From NCBI RefSeq assembly GCF_017163705.1, contig NZ_JAFIWB010000016.1, forward strand, positions 1-64,000: 64,000 nucleotides of DNA, read 5' to 3'. The stretch's first letter is position 1; each line of letters starts with the position of its first letter. This stretch comes from Xanthomonas bonasiae (lineage in GTDB: Bacteria; Pseudomonadota; Gammaproteobacteria; Xanthomonadales; Xanthomonadaceae). The notes below the pieces were generated by a model. That model was given only the letters and a program-made list of their open reading frames with translations. It was not told the DNA's origin and ran no database searches. This document shows positions 26,664-35,122 of this stretch, piece after piece. Made by a program: the position numbers and the translations under genes.

Positions 26664-26749
26664 GGCGTCATTGTAGGTGGCGTGGGAATTGGCCGGCGCA
26701 TCGCCGGTCCTGCTGCGGTCCCGCGACAGCGGCGCGTCGCGAAAACACG

Positions 26750-26771
26750 AACGCCGCCCGGAGGCGGCGTT
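26750..26771 (-). terminator. Rho-independent terminator of rhlE
   Basis: Perfect 9-base stem AACGCCGCC / GGCGGCGTT with a 4-base loop. A T-run (complement of AAAA at 26742-26745) follows shortly after on the minus strand, 24-45 bases past the rhlE stop. Confidence 0.8.
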
Positions 26772-26794
26772 GGTGGTGCTGCGGTCGGCTGCGC

Positions 26795-28153
26795 TTAGCG
26801 CGCGGCGCTGGGCTGGCCGCCGCTGCGACGGCGCTCGCCCTGGCGACGTGCGCCGCCCGGCTGGGCGCCGCCGGCCGGCTTGGCGCCGGCATGCGCGTGC
26901 GGGCGCGGCGCGTCGCCGTGCGGACGCCGTGCGTGCGTGCTCTTGCGCGGCGGACGCTGGCCACCCGGACGCTCGTCGGCCGGATTGTTGTTGCCCCAAC
27001 GGATCGGCATGGACGGCTCGAAGCCCGGTACGTCGCGGATGTCCATCTCGCGCTTGAGCATGCGCGAGATCGCACGCAGTAGCTTGGCCTCGTCCTGCGC
27101 CACCAGCGACACCGCCTCGCCCTGCGAGCCGTTGCGGCCGGTGCGGCCGATCCGGTGCACGTAGTCCTCGGCGACCATCGGCAGGTCGTAGTTGATGACC
27201 TTCGGCAGCTGGTCGATGTCGATGCCGCGCGCGGCGATGTCGGTCGCCACCAGCACGGTGATGCGGCCGGCCTTGAAGTCGCTCAGCGCGCGCAGGCGCT
27301 GGCCCTGGCTCTTGTTGCCGTGGATCGCGGCGGTCTTCAGCCCGGACTTGTCCAGGAACATGGTCAGCTTGTCGGCGCCGTGCTTGGTGCGCGCGAACAC
27401 CAGCGTCTGCATGCGCGAATCGGCGGCCAGCAGGTGCAGCAGCAGCTCGCGCTTGCGCGTGCCGTCGACCGGGTGCACGCGGTGGGTGATGGTGTCGGCG
27501 ACGGTGTTGCTCGGCGTGGCCTGGATTTCCTGCGGGTTGTGCATGAACTCGCGGGCCAGCTGCTTGATGCCTTCCTCGAAGGTCGCCGAGAACAGCAGGG
27601 TCTGCCGGTTCTGCTTGGGCAGCTTGGCCAGGATGCGCTTGATCGAGGGCAGGAAGCCCATGTCGAGCATGCGGTCGGCTTCGTCCAGCACCAGGATCTC
27701 GATGCCCGACAGGTCCACGCTGCGGCGCTCGAGGTGATCGAGCAGGCGGCCCGGGCAGGCGATCAGCAGGTCCACGCCGCGACGCAGCGCGTCGAGCTGG
27801 TTGCCCATGCCGACGCCGCCGTAGATGGTGGTGCTGGGGATGCGCAGGTACTTGCTGTAGCCGCGCAGGCTGTCGTGCACCTGGGTGGCCAGCTCGCGGG
27901 TCGGGGTCAGGATCAGCGCGCGCGGCTTGCGTGCGCCATTGCCGACCGGCTGCGGCGAGGTGCCCAGGTGCTGCAGCAGCGGCAGGCCGAACGCGGCGGT
28001 CTTGCCGGTGCCGGTCTGCGCGCCGGCCATCAGGTCGTGGCCGGCCAGCGCCAGCGGAATCGCCTGCAACTGGATCGGGGTGGGGGTTTCATAGCCCTGC
28101 TCGGCCAACGCACGCAGCAGGAAGGGCGCCAGGCCCAGGGATTCGAACGACAT
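26795..28153 (-). CDS. rhlE: DEAD-box RNA helicase, RhlE type
   Basis: ATP-dependent RNA helicase of 452 residues. Motifs in order: Q-motif [13 protein letters not shown], Walker [19 protein letters not shown] box [16 protein letters not shown] (FSATF), and VI ([10 protein letters not shown]). The C-terminal 80 residues are low-complexity and rich in Arg, Gly, His and Pro ([18 protein letters not shown]), a typical RNA-binding tail of RhlE proteins. The start [16 protein letters not shown] fits the family. Probable roles are ribosome assembly and RNA turnover. Confidence 0.93.
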   Translation of the reverse strand: MSFESLGLAPFLLRALAEQGYETPTPIQLQAIPLALAGHDLMAGAQTGTGKTAAFGLPLLQHLGTSPQPVGNGARKPRALILTPTRELATQVHDSLRGYSKYLRIPSTTIYGGVGMGNQLDALRRGVDLLIACPGRLLDHLERRSVDLSGIEILVLDEADRMLDMGFLPSIKRILAKLPKQNRQTLLFSATFEEGIKQLAREFMHNPQEIQATPSNTVADTITHRVHPVDGTRKRELLLHLLAADSRMQTLVFARTKHGADKLTMFLDKSGLKTAAIHGNKSQGQRLRALSDFKAGRITVLVATDIAARGIDIDQLPKVINYDLPMVAEDYVHRIGRTGRNGSQGEAVSLVAQDEAKLLRAISRMLKREMDIRDVPGFEPSMPIRWGNNNPADERPGGQRPPRKSTHARRPHGDAPRPHAHAGAKPAGGAQPGGARRQGERRRSGGQPSAAR

Positions 28154-28528
28154 CGAGGAAAGCTCCGGATAACGCGCCGTCGCCGGGACATGCCCGGCGG
28201 GAAGACGCAAGTTGGGTGAGGCTCGGAGCGTTCCCGTGAACCGCGCTGCGAGAGGGTGGATCAACCCGGAGCAGACAGCGCTCGGGTTTGTCGGCACCAC
28301 GAAAGGCGTCGGGCGGGGCGGGCGAGCGGATCGAAACGATCCTGGCCTCGCCGGCGATCCCTAAGGGAAACGGACGGCCGCATGCAGACCTGGCCAGTCT
28401 ACGCTGAATTGGCGCGTTGCACAAAAGTCGCAGCGAATCATCCGACAGTCGGCAATTCCGTTTCAGTTGCAACCAATATGCGGTCTGGCCGTACAATCGC
28501 CCGATCAGCTCCCCAGCACTGGACGGAC
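28154..28528. other. Divergent intergenic region between rhlE and the FAH-family gene
   Basis: About 375 bases without a gene. The part nearest rhlE would be its mRNA leader and contains a perfect CGCCGGG-ACATG-CCCGGCG hairpin (28181-28199). Nearer the FAH gene there is a good -10 TACAAT (28492-28497) with a possible -35 TTGCAA 19 bases upstream, 31 bases before the ATG. DEAD-box helicase genes often have long leaders; no specific element was recognised. Confidence 0.45.
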
Positions 28529-29518
28529 ATGAAGCTAGGTTCCCTGAAGGAAGGCGGCCGCGACGGCACCCTGATCGTCGTTTCCCGCGATCTGACCCGC
28601 GCCGTGCGCGCCACCGGCATCGCCACGACCCTACAGCGCGCGCTGGAGGACTGGAGCAATCTTGCGCCGCGCCTGAACGCGCTGTCCGAGTCGCTCAACG
28701 ACGGCAGCGCCGACGGCCAGTTCGACCTGGACCTCGCCGCGCTGGCCGCGCCGTTGCCGCGCGCCTACGAATTCCTCGACGGCAGCGCCTACCTGCCGCA
28801 CGTCGAGCGGGTACGCCGCGCGCGCGGCGCCGAAGTGCCGGAGAGCTTCTACACCGATCCGCTGATGTACCAGGCGGTCAGCGCCGGTTTCTACGGCCCG
28901 CGCGATGCGGTCAAGGTGGTCAGCGAGGACTACGGCATCGACCTGGAGGCGGAGATCGTGGTGGTCACCGACGACGTGCCGATGGCGGTCGATGCGCAGC
29001 AGGCGGCCGCGCATATCCAGCTGGTGGGGCTGGTCAACGACGTGTCGCTGCGCAACCTGATCCCGGCCGAACTGGCCAAGGGCTTCGGCTTCGTGCAGTC
29101 CAAGCCGCGCTCGGCGCTGTCGCCGGTGTTCGTCACCCCCGACGAGCTGGGCGAGGCCTGGCGCGACAACAAACTGCATCTGCCGCTGCTGACCCATATC
29201 AACGGCGCCTGGTTCGGCGCGCCGGAAGCCGGCGAGGACATGCAGTTCGACTTCGCCCAGCTGGTCGCGCACGCGGCCAAGACACGGCCGCTGGCGGCCG
29301 GTGCGGTGATCGGCTCGGGCACCATCGCCAACCAGGACACCACGCGCGGCGCCTCGTGCTTCGCCGAGCTGCGCGTGGTGGAAACGCTGCGCGACGGCCA
29401 GCCGAGCACGCCGTTCATGAAGTTCGGCGACGTGGTGCGGATCGAGATGCTGGACCGTGACGGAGTGAGCATCTTCGGCGCGATCGAACAGCGCATCGAG
29501 CCCGCCTCCCGGCCCTGA
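28529..29518 (+). CDS. Fumarylacetoacetate hydrolase family protein
   Basis: FAH-superfamily enzyme of 329 residues. Metal-binding and catalytic patterns are visible: YTDPLMYQAVSAGFYGP, the acidic pair in DLEAEIVVVTDD, NDVSLRNLIPAE, and GSGTIANQD. It is followed 88 bases later by maiA. The pair suggests the last two steps of tyrosine/homogentisate breakdown (maleylacetoacetate to fumarylacetoacetate to fumarate and acetoacetate). FAH-fold proteins have diverse substrates, so the exact reaction is inferred from context. Confidence 0.85.
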   Translation: MKLGSLKEGGRDGTLIVVSRDLTRAVRATGIATTLQRALEDWSNLAPRLNALSESLNDGSADGQFDLDLAALAAPLPRAYEFLDGSAYLPHVERVRRARGAEVPESFYTDPLMYQAVSAGFYGPRDAVKVVSEDYGIDLEAEIVVVTDDVPMAVDAQQAAAHIQLVGLVNDVSLRNLIPAELAKGFGFVQSKPRSALSPVFVTPDELGEAWRDNKLHLPLLTHINGAWFGAPEAGEDMQFDFAQLVAHAAKTRPLAAGAVIGSGTIANQDTTRGASCFAELRVVETLRDGQPSTPFMKFGDVVRIEMLDRDGVSIFGAIEQRIEPASRP

Positions 29519-29606
29519 GCCGGCCAGTGGCGGCACCGAGACGACCGGCGGTGCCGCTGCTACTGTGTCCACCGGTATCGTGATCGTCCGGACGGGAGGG
29601 CAGAGC

Positions 29607-30266
29607 GTGGAAGAGGCGTTGCAGCTGTACACCTACTGGCGTTCCAGCGCCGCCTATCGCGTTCGCATCGGCCTCAATCTGAAGGGGCTGGCCTACCAGG
29701 CGTTGCCGGTGCACCTGTTGCGCGACGGCGGCCAGCAGCATTCGCCGGAGTACGCGCGGCTCAATCCGCAGGAACTGGTGCCCACGCTGTGCCACGACGG
29801 CCAGGCGATCCGCCAGTCGTTGGCGATCCTGGAATACCTGGACGAGCGCTGGCCGGAGCCGCCGCTGCTGCCCGACGCGGCGATCGACCGCGCGCGGGTG
29901 CGCGGGCTGGCGCAACTGATCGCCAGCGACGTGCATCCGCTCAACAACCTGCGCGTGACCCAGTTCTTCGAGAACGTCTGGAACGTGCCGCAGTCCGAAC
30001 GCGAAGAGTGGATGCTGCACTGGATCGTGCTGGGCTTCGATGCGCTGGAACAGTTGCTTGCCGAGTCGCCCGACACCGGTAGCTACTGCCACGGCGAGCA
30101 GCCCGGCATGGCCGATTGCTGCCTGGTGCCGCAGGTGTTCAACGCGCGCCGCTTCGGCGTGGACATGCAGGCGTATCCGACCATCGCGCGGATCGAGCAG
30201 GCCTGTCTGGCGCTCCCGGCGTTCCAGGCGGCGCGCCCGGAGCGGCAGCCGGACGCGCAGGGCTGA
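29607..30266 (+). CDS. maiA: Maleylacetoacetate isomerase, zeta-class glutathione S-transferase
   Basis: A 219-residue zeta-class GST with the glutathione-site signature SSAAYRVRI (usually SSCxxRVRI), then the SLAILEYLDERWP and GMADCCLVPQVFNARRF segments. GTG at 29607 was chosen because the purine-rich GGGAGGGCAGA lies directly upstream at good spacing and the protein then starts one strand before the active-site serine. An upstream GTG at 29565 is less likely. It pairs with the preceding FAH-family gene. Confidence 0.9.
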   Translation: MEEALQLYTYWRSSAAYRVRIGLNLKGLAYQALPVHLLRDGGQQHSPEYARLNPQELVPTLCHDGQAIRQSLAILEYLDERWPEPPLLPDAAIDRARVRGLAQLIASDVHPLNNLRVTQFFENVWNVPQSEREEWMLHWIVLGFDALEQLLAESPDTGSYCHGEQPGMADCCLVPQVFNARRFGVDMQAYPTIARIEQACLALPAFQAARPERQPDAQG

Positions 30267-30283
30267 GGCTGGCGTCTTGCTCT

Positions 30284-30353
30284 TGTAGGAGCGGCTTCAG
30301 CCGCGACAGGGGCGTTACCGGAGAGGCGTGTCGCGGCTGAAGCCGCTCCTACA
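30284..30353. repeat. REP-like palindromic intergenic element
   Basis: Two perfect 25-base inverted arms (starting TGTAGGAGCGGCTTCAGCCG and ending in its reverse complement) are separated by 20 bases. Each arm itself contains the GCGGCTTCAGCCGC palindrome. The GTAGGAGCGGCTTCAGCCGC family is a widespread repetitive extragenic palindrome in Xanthomonas and relatives. Located between the convergent maiA and pilU genes, it may also act as a bidirectional terminator. Confidence 0.9.
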
Positions 30354-30374
30354 GAAGCGACGCAGCGTGCGCCC

Positions 30375-31523
30375 TCAACCGAAGCCGTGGGTGATCCGCG
30401 GCGAGCTGACACCGCCGCTGTTGCCGGCGTCGTAGTCGGCGTAGGGATCGTGTTCCCCGCTGGAGCCCTCGGACAGGCGGAATTTCAGCGCAAGGCCGTC
30501 GCGCGAGTCGGCCGCGCGCAGCGCTTCCTCCTGCTCGATCTGGCCCTGCTTGACCATCCGGAACAGGCACTGGTCGAAGGTTTCCATGCCTTCCTCCAGC
30601 GATTCCTCCATCGCCGCCTTGATCTCGTGGACCTGGCCGCGGCGCAGCAGGTCGCGGATCATCGGCGTGTTCAGCAGCACCTCGGTGGCCGGGCGGCGGC
30701 GCTCGTTCTTGTCCTTGACCAGGCGCTGCGAGACCACCGCGCGCAGGTTCAGCGCCAGGTTCATCAGCACGTTCTTGTGCGCGCTTTCCGGGAAGAAGTT
30801 GAGGATGCGCTCGATGGTCTGGTCGGCGTTGTTGGAATGCAGCGTGGCCAGGCACAGATGCCCGGTCTCGGCGAAGGCGATCGCCGCCTCCATCGTCGTC
30901 GCGTCCAGGATCTCGCCGATCAGGATCACGTCCGGCGCCTCGCGCATCGCGTTCTTCAGCGCGTTGTGGAAGGCGTGGGTGTCCAGGCCGACCTCGCGCT
31001 GGTTGACGATCGACATCTTGTGCTTGTGCAGGTATTCGATCGGATCCTCGATGGTGAGGATGTGCCCGGTGGTGGTGCTGTTGCGGTGGTCGATCATCGA
31101 CGCCAGCGAGGTGGACTTGCCGGAGCCGGTGGAGCCGACCACCAGCACCAGCCCGCGCGGGGTCATGATCACGTCCTTCAGCACCTGCGGCAGGTGCAGT
31201 TCCTCGATGCTGGGGATCTTGCTGCGGATCGCGCGGATCACCATGCCGACCTCGCCGCGCTGCTTGAACACGTTGACCCGGAAGCGGCCGGCGTCCTGCA
31301 GCGCGATGGCCATGTTCAGCTCCAGCTCGCGCTCGAACTGCGGCACCTGGCCCTCGTCCATCAGCGAATAGGCGATCTTCTTGACCATGCCCGGCGGCAG
31401 GCCGGTGGCGCCGAGCGGGTACAGCTTGCCTTCGATCTTGATATAGACCGGTGCTCCCGTGGTCAGGAACATGTCCGAGGCGTTCTTTTCGGTCATCAGC
31501 TTCAGGAAGTAGCCGATATCCAT
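30375..31523 (-). CDS. pilU: Type IV pilus ATPase PilU (PilT-like)
   Basis: Hexameric ATPase that helps retract type IV pili for twitching motility (382 residues, the PilU length). The Walker A motif is VGSTGSGKST. The Asp box, Walker B region (APDVILIGEILDATTM) and His box (LCLATLHSNNADQ) are present; GEILD in place of GExRD points to PilU rather than PilT. The ATG giving MDIGYFLKLMTEKNASDMF is the natural start. pilT is not in this window. Confidence 0.92.
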   Translation of the reverse strand: MDIGYFLKLMTEKNASDMFLTTGAPVYIKIEGKLYPLGATGLPPGMVKKIAYSLMDEGQVPQFERELELNMAIALQDAGRFRVNVFKQRGEVGMVIRAIRSKIPSIEELHLPQVLKDVIMTPRGLVLVVGSTGSGKSTSLASMIDHRNSTTTGHILTIEDPIEYLHKHKMSIVNQREVGLDTHAFHNALKNAMREAPDVILIGEILDATTMEAAIAFAETGHLCLATLHSNNADQTIERILNFFPESAHKNVLMNLALNLRAVVSQRLVKDKNERRRPATEVLLNTPMIRDLLRRGQVHEIKAAMEESLEEGMETFDQCLFRMVKQGQIEQEEALRAADSRDGLALKFRLSEGSSGEHDPYADYDAGNSGGVSSPRITHGFG

Positions 31524-31622
31524 GCGCAATGGTTCCCCAACAATCCGCGGCCGCCCGTTGCAAGCGCGCCACAGGCTTCCGACAATGGCCGTGCTCGACG
31601 TCTCCGCCTACGGCCCCCCTTG

Positions 31623-32015
31623 ATGAAAACTAGCTTCGCACAAATCCGTTGCCCGCAGTACGTGATGGCGTGCGCATTGGCGCTGTTTGCCACGCCCGCC
31701 GCCTTTGCCCAGGTCGCCTCGCCGGAACTGCAGGCCGCGCAGCAGGCGGTGCAGCGCGCGATCCAGGCCGACGCCGACCAATACGCCCCGGACCTGATCG
31801 CCACTGCCCGCCAGGGCCTGGAGCAGGCGCAACAGGCGGCGCTGGACCGCCGCCAACGCAAGATCGCACCGCAGCTGGCGCTGCGCGTGGCGGCCGATGC
31901 CGACCTGGCGCGGGTGCGCAGCGAGGAGGCGGTGGCGAATGCGCAACTCAAGCAGCGCAAGGCCGAGGTGGCCGACCTGCAGCGCAGCTTGAACACCGGG
32001 GAGGCGCGTCCATGA
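31623..32015 (+). CDS. Exported DUF4398-family protein
   Basis: A 130-residue protein with a signal-peptide-like N-terminus (CALALFATPAAFAQ) and an alanine-rich helical body (LQAAQQAVQRAIQADADQYA) of the DUF4398 pattern. The stop overlaps the ATG of the next gene (ATGA). Such proteins are usually paired with an OmpA-like partner. Role unknown; an envelope location is likely. Confidence 0.7.
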   Translation: MKTSFAQIRCPQYVMACALALFATPAAFAQVASPELQAAQQAVQRAIQADADQYAPDLIATARQGLEQAQQAALDRRQRKIAPQLALRVAADADLARVRSEEAVANAQLKQRKAEVADLQRSLNTGEARP

Positions 32016-32908
32016 GCCGCCGCCTGGGAATGGCCGGCCGCCTGGCCGCGCTGCTGTTGCTGGTCGCGCCGCTGGCCGCGTTCGCCGCCGACGATCCGGA
32101 GCTGGCGGTCCTGAACCAGCGCCTGGTCGCGCTGCAGGCCGATCCGCTGAGTGCCGACGTGGCCGCCTACGAGCGGCTACAGGCGCAGCAGGCGGTCGCC
32201 GCGTTCGCCGCGGCCAAGCGCAAGGAGCAGGACGACGCGCGCTATCTCGCCGAGCGCCGCGTCGAGATCGCCGAGACCGCCGCGCGCGCCGCCCTGGCGC
32301 GGCGCCAGGTCGACCAGTTGGAGAAGACCCGCAGCGACTTGCTGGTCGAGGCCAGCCGGCGCGAAGCCGCGCGCGCGCGCCAGGAAGCCGAGCGGCTGCG
32401 GGTGCAGGCGCAGATCCAGGCCGAAGAGGCCGAAAGCCTGCGCCAGGCCGCCGAGGCCGAGCAACTGGCGCGGCAGGATGCCGAGCAGGCGCTGACCAAC
32501 GTGGCCGGGCAGCAGACCGCCAAGCTCAGCGCCGCGCAGCAGAAGTCGGCCAAGCTGGCGCGCGAGGAGGCCGAGCTGGTCGCCGGGGCCAAGCTGCCGG
32601 CGTCGCGTTTCGAGCCGCGCGGGGAGGTCTTCACCGTCACTGGTGGCGCCTTCGCGGCAGGCAAGGCGGCGCTGTCGGCCGATGCCGCCGGCCAGGCCAA
32701 GGCGCTGGCGCAGTATCTGCAGATCGGCGCCAAGGGCCGGGTGCGGATCGAGGCCTACGACGCCGATGCCGGCGTGGCGCAGAAGCGCGCCGACGCGTTG
32801 CGCGAGGCGCTGGTCGCCGGCGGCGTGACGGCGAGCCGGTTGCAGGCGGTCGGCAAGAAGGCGCCGGCGACCAAGGCGCGTGCCGCCGAGGTGGTGATCG
32901 CGCCCTGA
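32012..32908 (+). CDS. Exported coiled-coil protein with OmpA-like C-terminal domain
   Basis: A 298-residue protein: signal peptide (LAALLLLVAPLAAFAADD), a long Ala/Glu/Gln/Arg coiled coil at about residues 45-185 (REAARARQEAERLRVQAQI), and a C-terminal OmpA/MotB-like segment (FAAGKAALSADAAGQAKALA, then QKRADALREALVAGGV). The OmpA-like part appears short compared with the usual 100-120 residues. It is translationally coupled to the DUF4398 gene, suggesting a periplasmic peptidoglycan-associated pair. Confidence 0.7.
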   Translation: MSRRLGMAGRLAALLLLVAPLAAFAADDPELAVLNQRLVALQADPLSADVAAYERLQAQQAVAAFAAAKRKEQDDARYLAERRVEIAETAARAALARRQVDQLEKTRSDLLVEASRREAARARQEAERLRVQAQIQAEEAESLRQAAEAEQLARQDAEQALTNVAGQQTAKLSAAQQKSAKLAREEAELVAGAKLPASRFEPRGEVFTVTGGAFAAGKAALSADAAGQAKALAQYLQIGAKGRVRIEAYDADAGVAQKRADALREALVAGGVTASRLQAVGKKAPATKARAAEVVIAP

Positions 32909-33011
32909 GCGGGGTTGGCCGGTGCAGACCCTGGAGCCCGTTTAACGCGGTTTTTCTCTGGGCCTGAGCGGCGAGCAACTGAATGCGGAAAGCGCGCGCT
33001 GCTGCCCTTGC

Positions 33012-33223
33012 CGGAACTGGTGGGGAGGCGTAGGGTCGAACTCCCAGGCGACACACCGTCGCCTGGTTCCACGGAGACTCCGGGCCGATGAAGCAGTGGC
33101 ACGCACCGCAGCGAGACGTTCCAAGGGCAACAGGCCCGGGCGTTGCGGTGGAGTGGCTGGCGACCCGCGCGACTCCGCTCCCAGGCAACGCCCCGTGCCG
33201 TTCCGGCCGGGGCGTTCTTGTTT
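33012..33223 (+). ncRNA. Candidate structured RNA / leader with competing hairpins
   Basis: The 337-base gap 32909-33245 has no gene but dense secondary structure. There is a perfect 9-base hairpin CCAGGCGAC-N5-GTCGCCTGG (33044-33066) and a terminator-like stem AACGCCCCG / CGGGGCGTT (33187-33216) followed by CTTGTTT. A 9-base alternative stem pairs GGGCGTTGC (33138-33146) with GCAACGCCC (33185-33193). The alternative overlaps the terminator's left arm, so the two folds exclude each other. It may be a small RNA with its own terminator or an attenuator for the ydcH-like gene. Boundaries are approximate; no known family was recognised. Confidence 0.45.
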
Positions 33224-33245
33224 CCAGCTGAAGGAGGCTATTCCT

Positions 33246-33470
33246 ATGTTCGAAGGGCAACCGCAGACCGAAATCGACGCGTTGATCAAGTCCGATCCGG
33301 AGTTCAAGCAGCTCTACCAACGCCACAAGACCCTGGACAAGAAGTGCATGGACGCCGAGCTCGGCGTGCTGCCGATCGACGATCTCACCCTGTCGCAGAT
33401 GAAGCGGGAAAAGCTCGCGGCCAAGGAAAAGCTGTTGCGGCTCTACGACGAGCAGCAAAAGCCTCACTGA
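33246..33470 (+). CDS. YdcH family (DUF465) small protein
   Basis: A 74-residue charged helical protein of the YdcH/DUF465 family (FKQLYQRHKTLDKKCMDAEL, then LTLSQMKREKLAAKEKLLRL). The ATG follows a strong GAAGGAGG ribosome site. Family function is unknown. It is preceded by the structured intergenic region and followed by a clear terminator. Confidence 0.85.
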   Translation: MFEGQPQTEIDALIKSDPEFKQLYQRHKTLDKKCMDAELGVLPIDDLTLSQMKREKLAAKEKLLRLYDEQQKPH

Positions 33471-33557
33471 TTCCTCCCTCCCACGACAAGCGTTCAATTG
33501 TCGCGGGCGGTGGCCGGCCTCCTCGTCGGCTTGCCACCGTCCGCGTCATCTCCTCCG

Positions 33558-33579
33558 AAGCCGCGATCGCGGCTTTTTT
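33558..33579 (+). terminator. Rho-independent terminator after the YdcH-like gene
   Basis: Perfect 8-base stem AAGCCGCG / CGCGGCTT with a 2-base loop and a T-run, 88 bases past the stop codon and upstream of cbs. Confidence 0.85.
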
Positions 33580-33656
33580 CGTGCCGGTTCGGCGCTTTGT
33601 CTGACATTCCGGCGCATACCGCGGATAATCACCGGTCCAGCCGCTATGACGGCGCG

Positions 33657-35042
33657 ATGCATCCGGACGCGATGGCCATTCACTCTTCCGTACTCGACCT
33701 GATCGGCGACACCCCCATCGTCAAGGCCAGCAAGCTCGACACTGGCGTGTGCGAGCTGTACCTGAAGCTGGAAAGCGCCAATCCCGGCGGCTCGATCAAG
33801 GACCGCATCGGCCTGTCGATGATCGAGGCGGCCGAGCGCCGCGGCGAGCTGAAGCCCGGCGCGGTACTGGTCGAGGGCACTGCCGGCAACACCGGTATCG
33901 GCCTGGCCCTGGTCGCCCAGCAGAAGGGCTACAAGCTGATCCTGGTGGTGCCGGACAAGATGAGCCGGGAGAAGATCTTCAACCTCAAGGCGATGGGCGC
34001 CGAAGTGGTGCTGACCCGCTCGGACGTGGCCAAGGGCCATCCCGAGTACTACCAGGACCTGGCCGCGCGCCTCGCCGCCGAGACGCCGGGGGCCTATTTC
34101 GTCAACCAGTTCGGCAACCCCGACAACCCGGCCGCGCACGAGTTCGGCACCGGTCCGGAGATCCTGCGGCAGATGGACGGCAAGCTGGACGCGATCGTGT
34201 TCGGCTGCGGCAGTTCCGGCACCATGACCGGCCTGTCGCGCGCGTTCGCCGCCGCCTCGCCGCACACCGAACTGGTGCTGGCCGACCCGGTCGGCTCGAT
34301 CCTGACCGAGTACATCGAGCAGGGCACGGTCAGCGAGAAGTCCGGCAGCTGGCTGGTCGAGGGCATCGGCGAAGACTTCCTGCCCGACATCTCCGATTTC
34401 TCGCGGGTCAAGAAAGCCTATTCGATCAGCGACGCCGAGAGCTTCCATACCGCGCGCGAACTGCTGGCCAAGGAGGGCATCCTCGGCGGCTCCTCGACCG
34501 GCACCCTGCTGGCCGCCGCGCTCAAGTACTGCCGCGCGCAGACCGAGCCCAAGCGCGTGCTGGTGTTCGTCTGCGACACCGGCAACAAGTACCTGTCGAA
34601 GATGTACAACGACTACTGGATGCTGGACAACGGCTTCCTGGAGCGCCCGCAGCACGGCGACCTGCGCGATCTGATCCTGCGCCCGTACAGCCAGCGCGAC
34701 ACCGTGGTGGTCGGCCCCAACGACCTGCTGACCACCGCCTACCAGCGCATGAAGCTGTACGACGTGTCGCAGCTGCCGGTGATGGAAGGCGACCAACTGG
34801 TCGGCATCGTCGACGAAAGCGACGTCTTGTTGCACGTTTATGGCGACGAGGCGCGGTTCCGCGACCCGGTCTCCACGGCCATGGTCAGCAAGCTGGACCG
34901 GCTCGACGTCAAATCGCCGATCGAAGCGCTGCTGCCGGTGTTCGACCGCGGCCAGGTCGCCATCGTCATGAACGACGGCGCCTTCCTCGGCCTGATCACC
35001 CGCATCGACCTGCTCAACTACCTGCGCCGCCGCGTTCAGTAA
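33657..35042 (+). CDS. cbs: Cystathionine beta-synthase with C-terminal CBS domains
   Basis: PLP enzyme condensing homocysteine and serine to cystathionine (461 residues). The N-terminal catalytic domain has the PLP lysine in NPGGSIKDRIG, the substrate loop EGTAGNTGIGL, and GCGSSGTMTG. Two CBS repeats occupy about residues 345-461 (LPVMEGDQLVGIVDESDVLL, then AIVMNDGAFLGLITRIDLLN). The start at 33657 gives MHPDAMAIHSSV; the Met five residues later is an alternative. With metB it forms a reverse-transsulfuration pair, and it marks the conserved left flank of the LPS locus. Confidence 0.92.
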   Translation: MHPDAMAIHSSVLDLIGDTPIVKASKLDTGVCELYLKLESANPGGSIKDRIGLSMIEAAERRGELKPGAVLVEGTAGNTGIGLALVAQQKGYKLILVVPDKMSREKIFNLKAMGAEVVLTRSDVAKGHPEYYQDLAARLAAETPGAYFVNQFGNPDNPAAHEFGTGPEILRQMDGKLDAIVFGCGSSGTMTGLSRAFAAASPHTELVLADPVGSILTEYIEQGTVSEKSGSWLVEGIGEDFLPDISDFSRVKKAYSISDAESFHTARELLAKEGILGGSSTGTLLAAALKYCRAQTEPKRVLVFVCDTGNKYLSKMYNDYWMLDNGFLERPQHGDLRDLILRPYSQRDTVVVGPNDLLTTAYQRMKLYDVSQLPVMEGDQLVGIVDESDVLLHVYGDEARFRDPVSTAMVSKLDRLDVKSPIEALLPVFDRGQVAIVMNDGAFLGLITRIDLLNYLRRRVQ

Positions 35043-35051
35043 CGCCTTGAA

Positions 35052-35080
35052 TGAACGGCCCCGCTGCATGGGGCCGTTCA
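35052..35080 (+). terminator. Hairpin between cbs and metB
   Basis: Perfect 11-base stem TGAACGGCCCC / GGGGCCGTTCA with a 7-base loop, 9 bases after the cbs stop. There is no T-run directly after, so it may attenuate rather than fully stop transcription into metB. Confidence 0.65.
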
Positions 35081-35122
35081 GACCTCGCTGCTAGAATCAC
35101 GCCCCTTCTCCGGGAACCCCAC

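Noticed and set aside
32909-33245. 6S RNA (ssrS) as an explanation for the structured gap
   Set aside because: The 6S closing stem and central bubble motifs were not recognisable, and the usual zapA/ygfA neighbours are absent.
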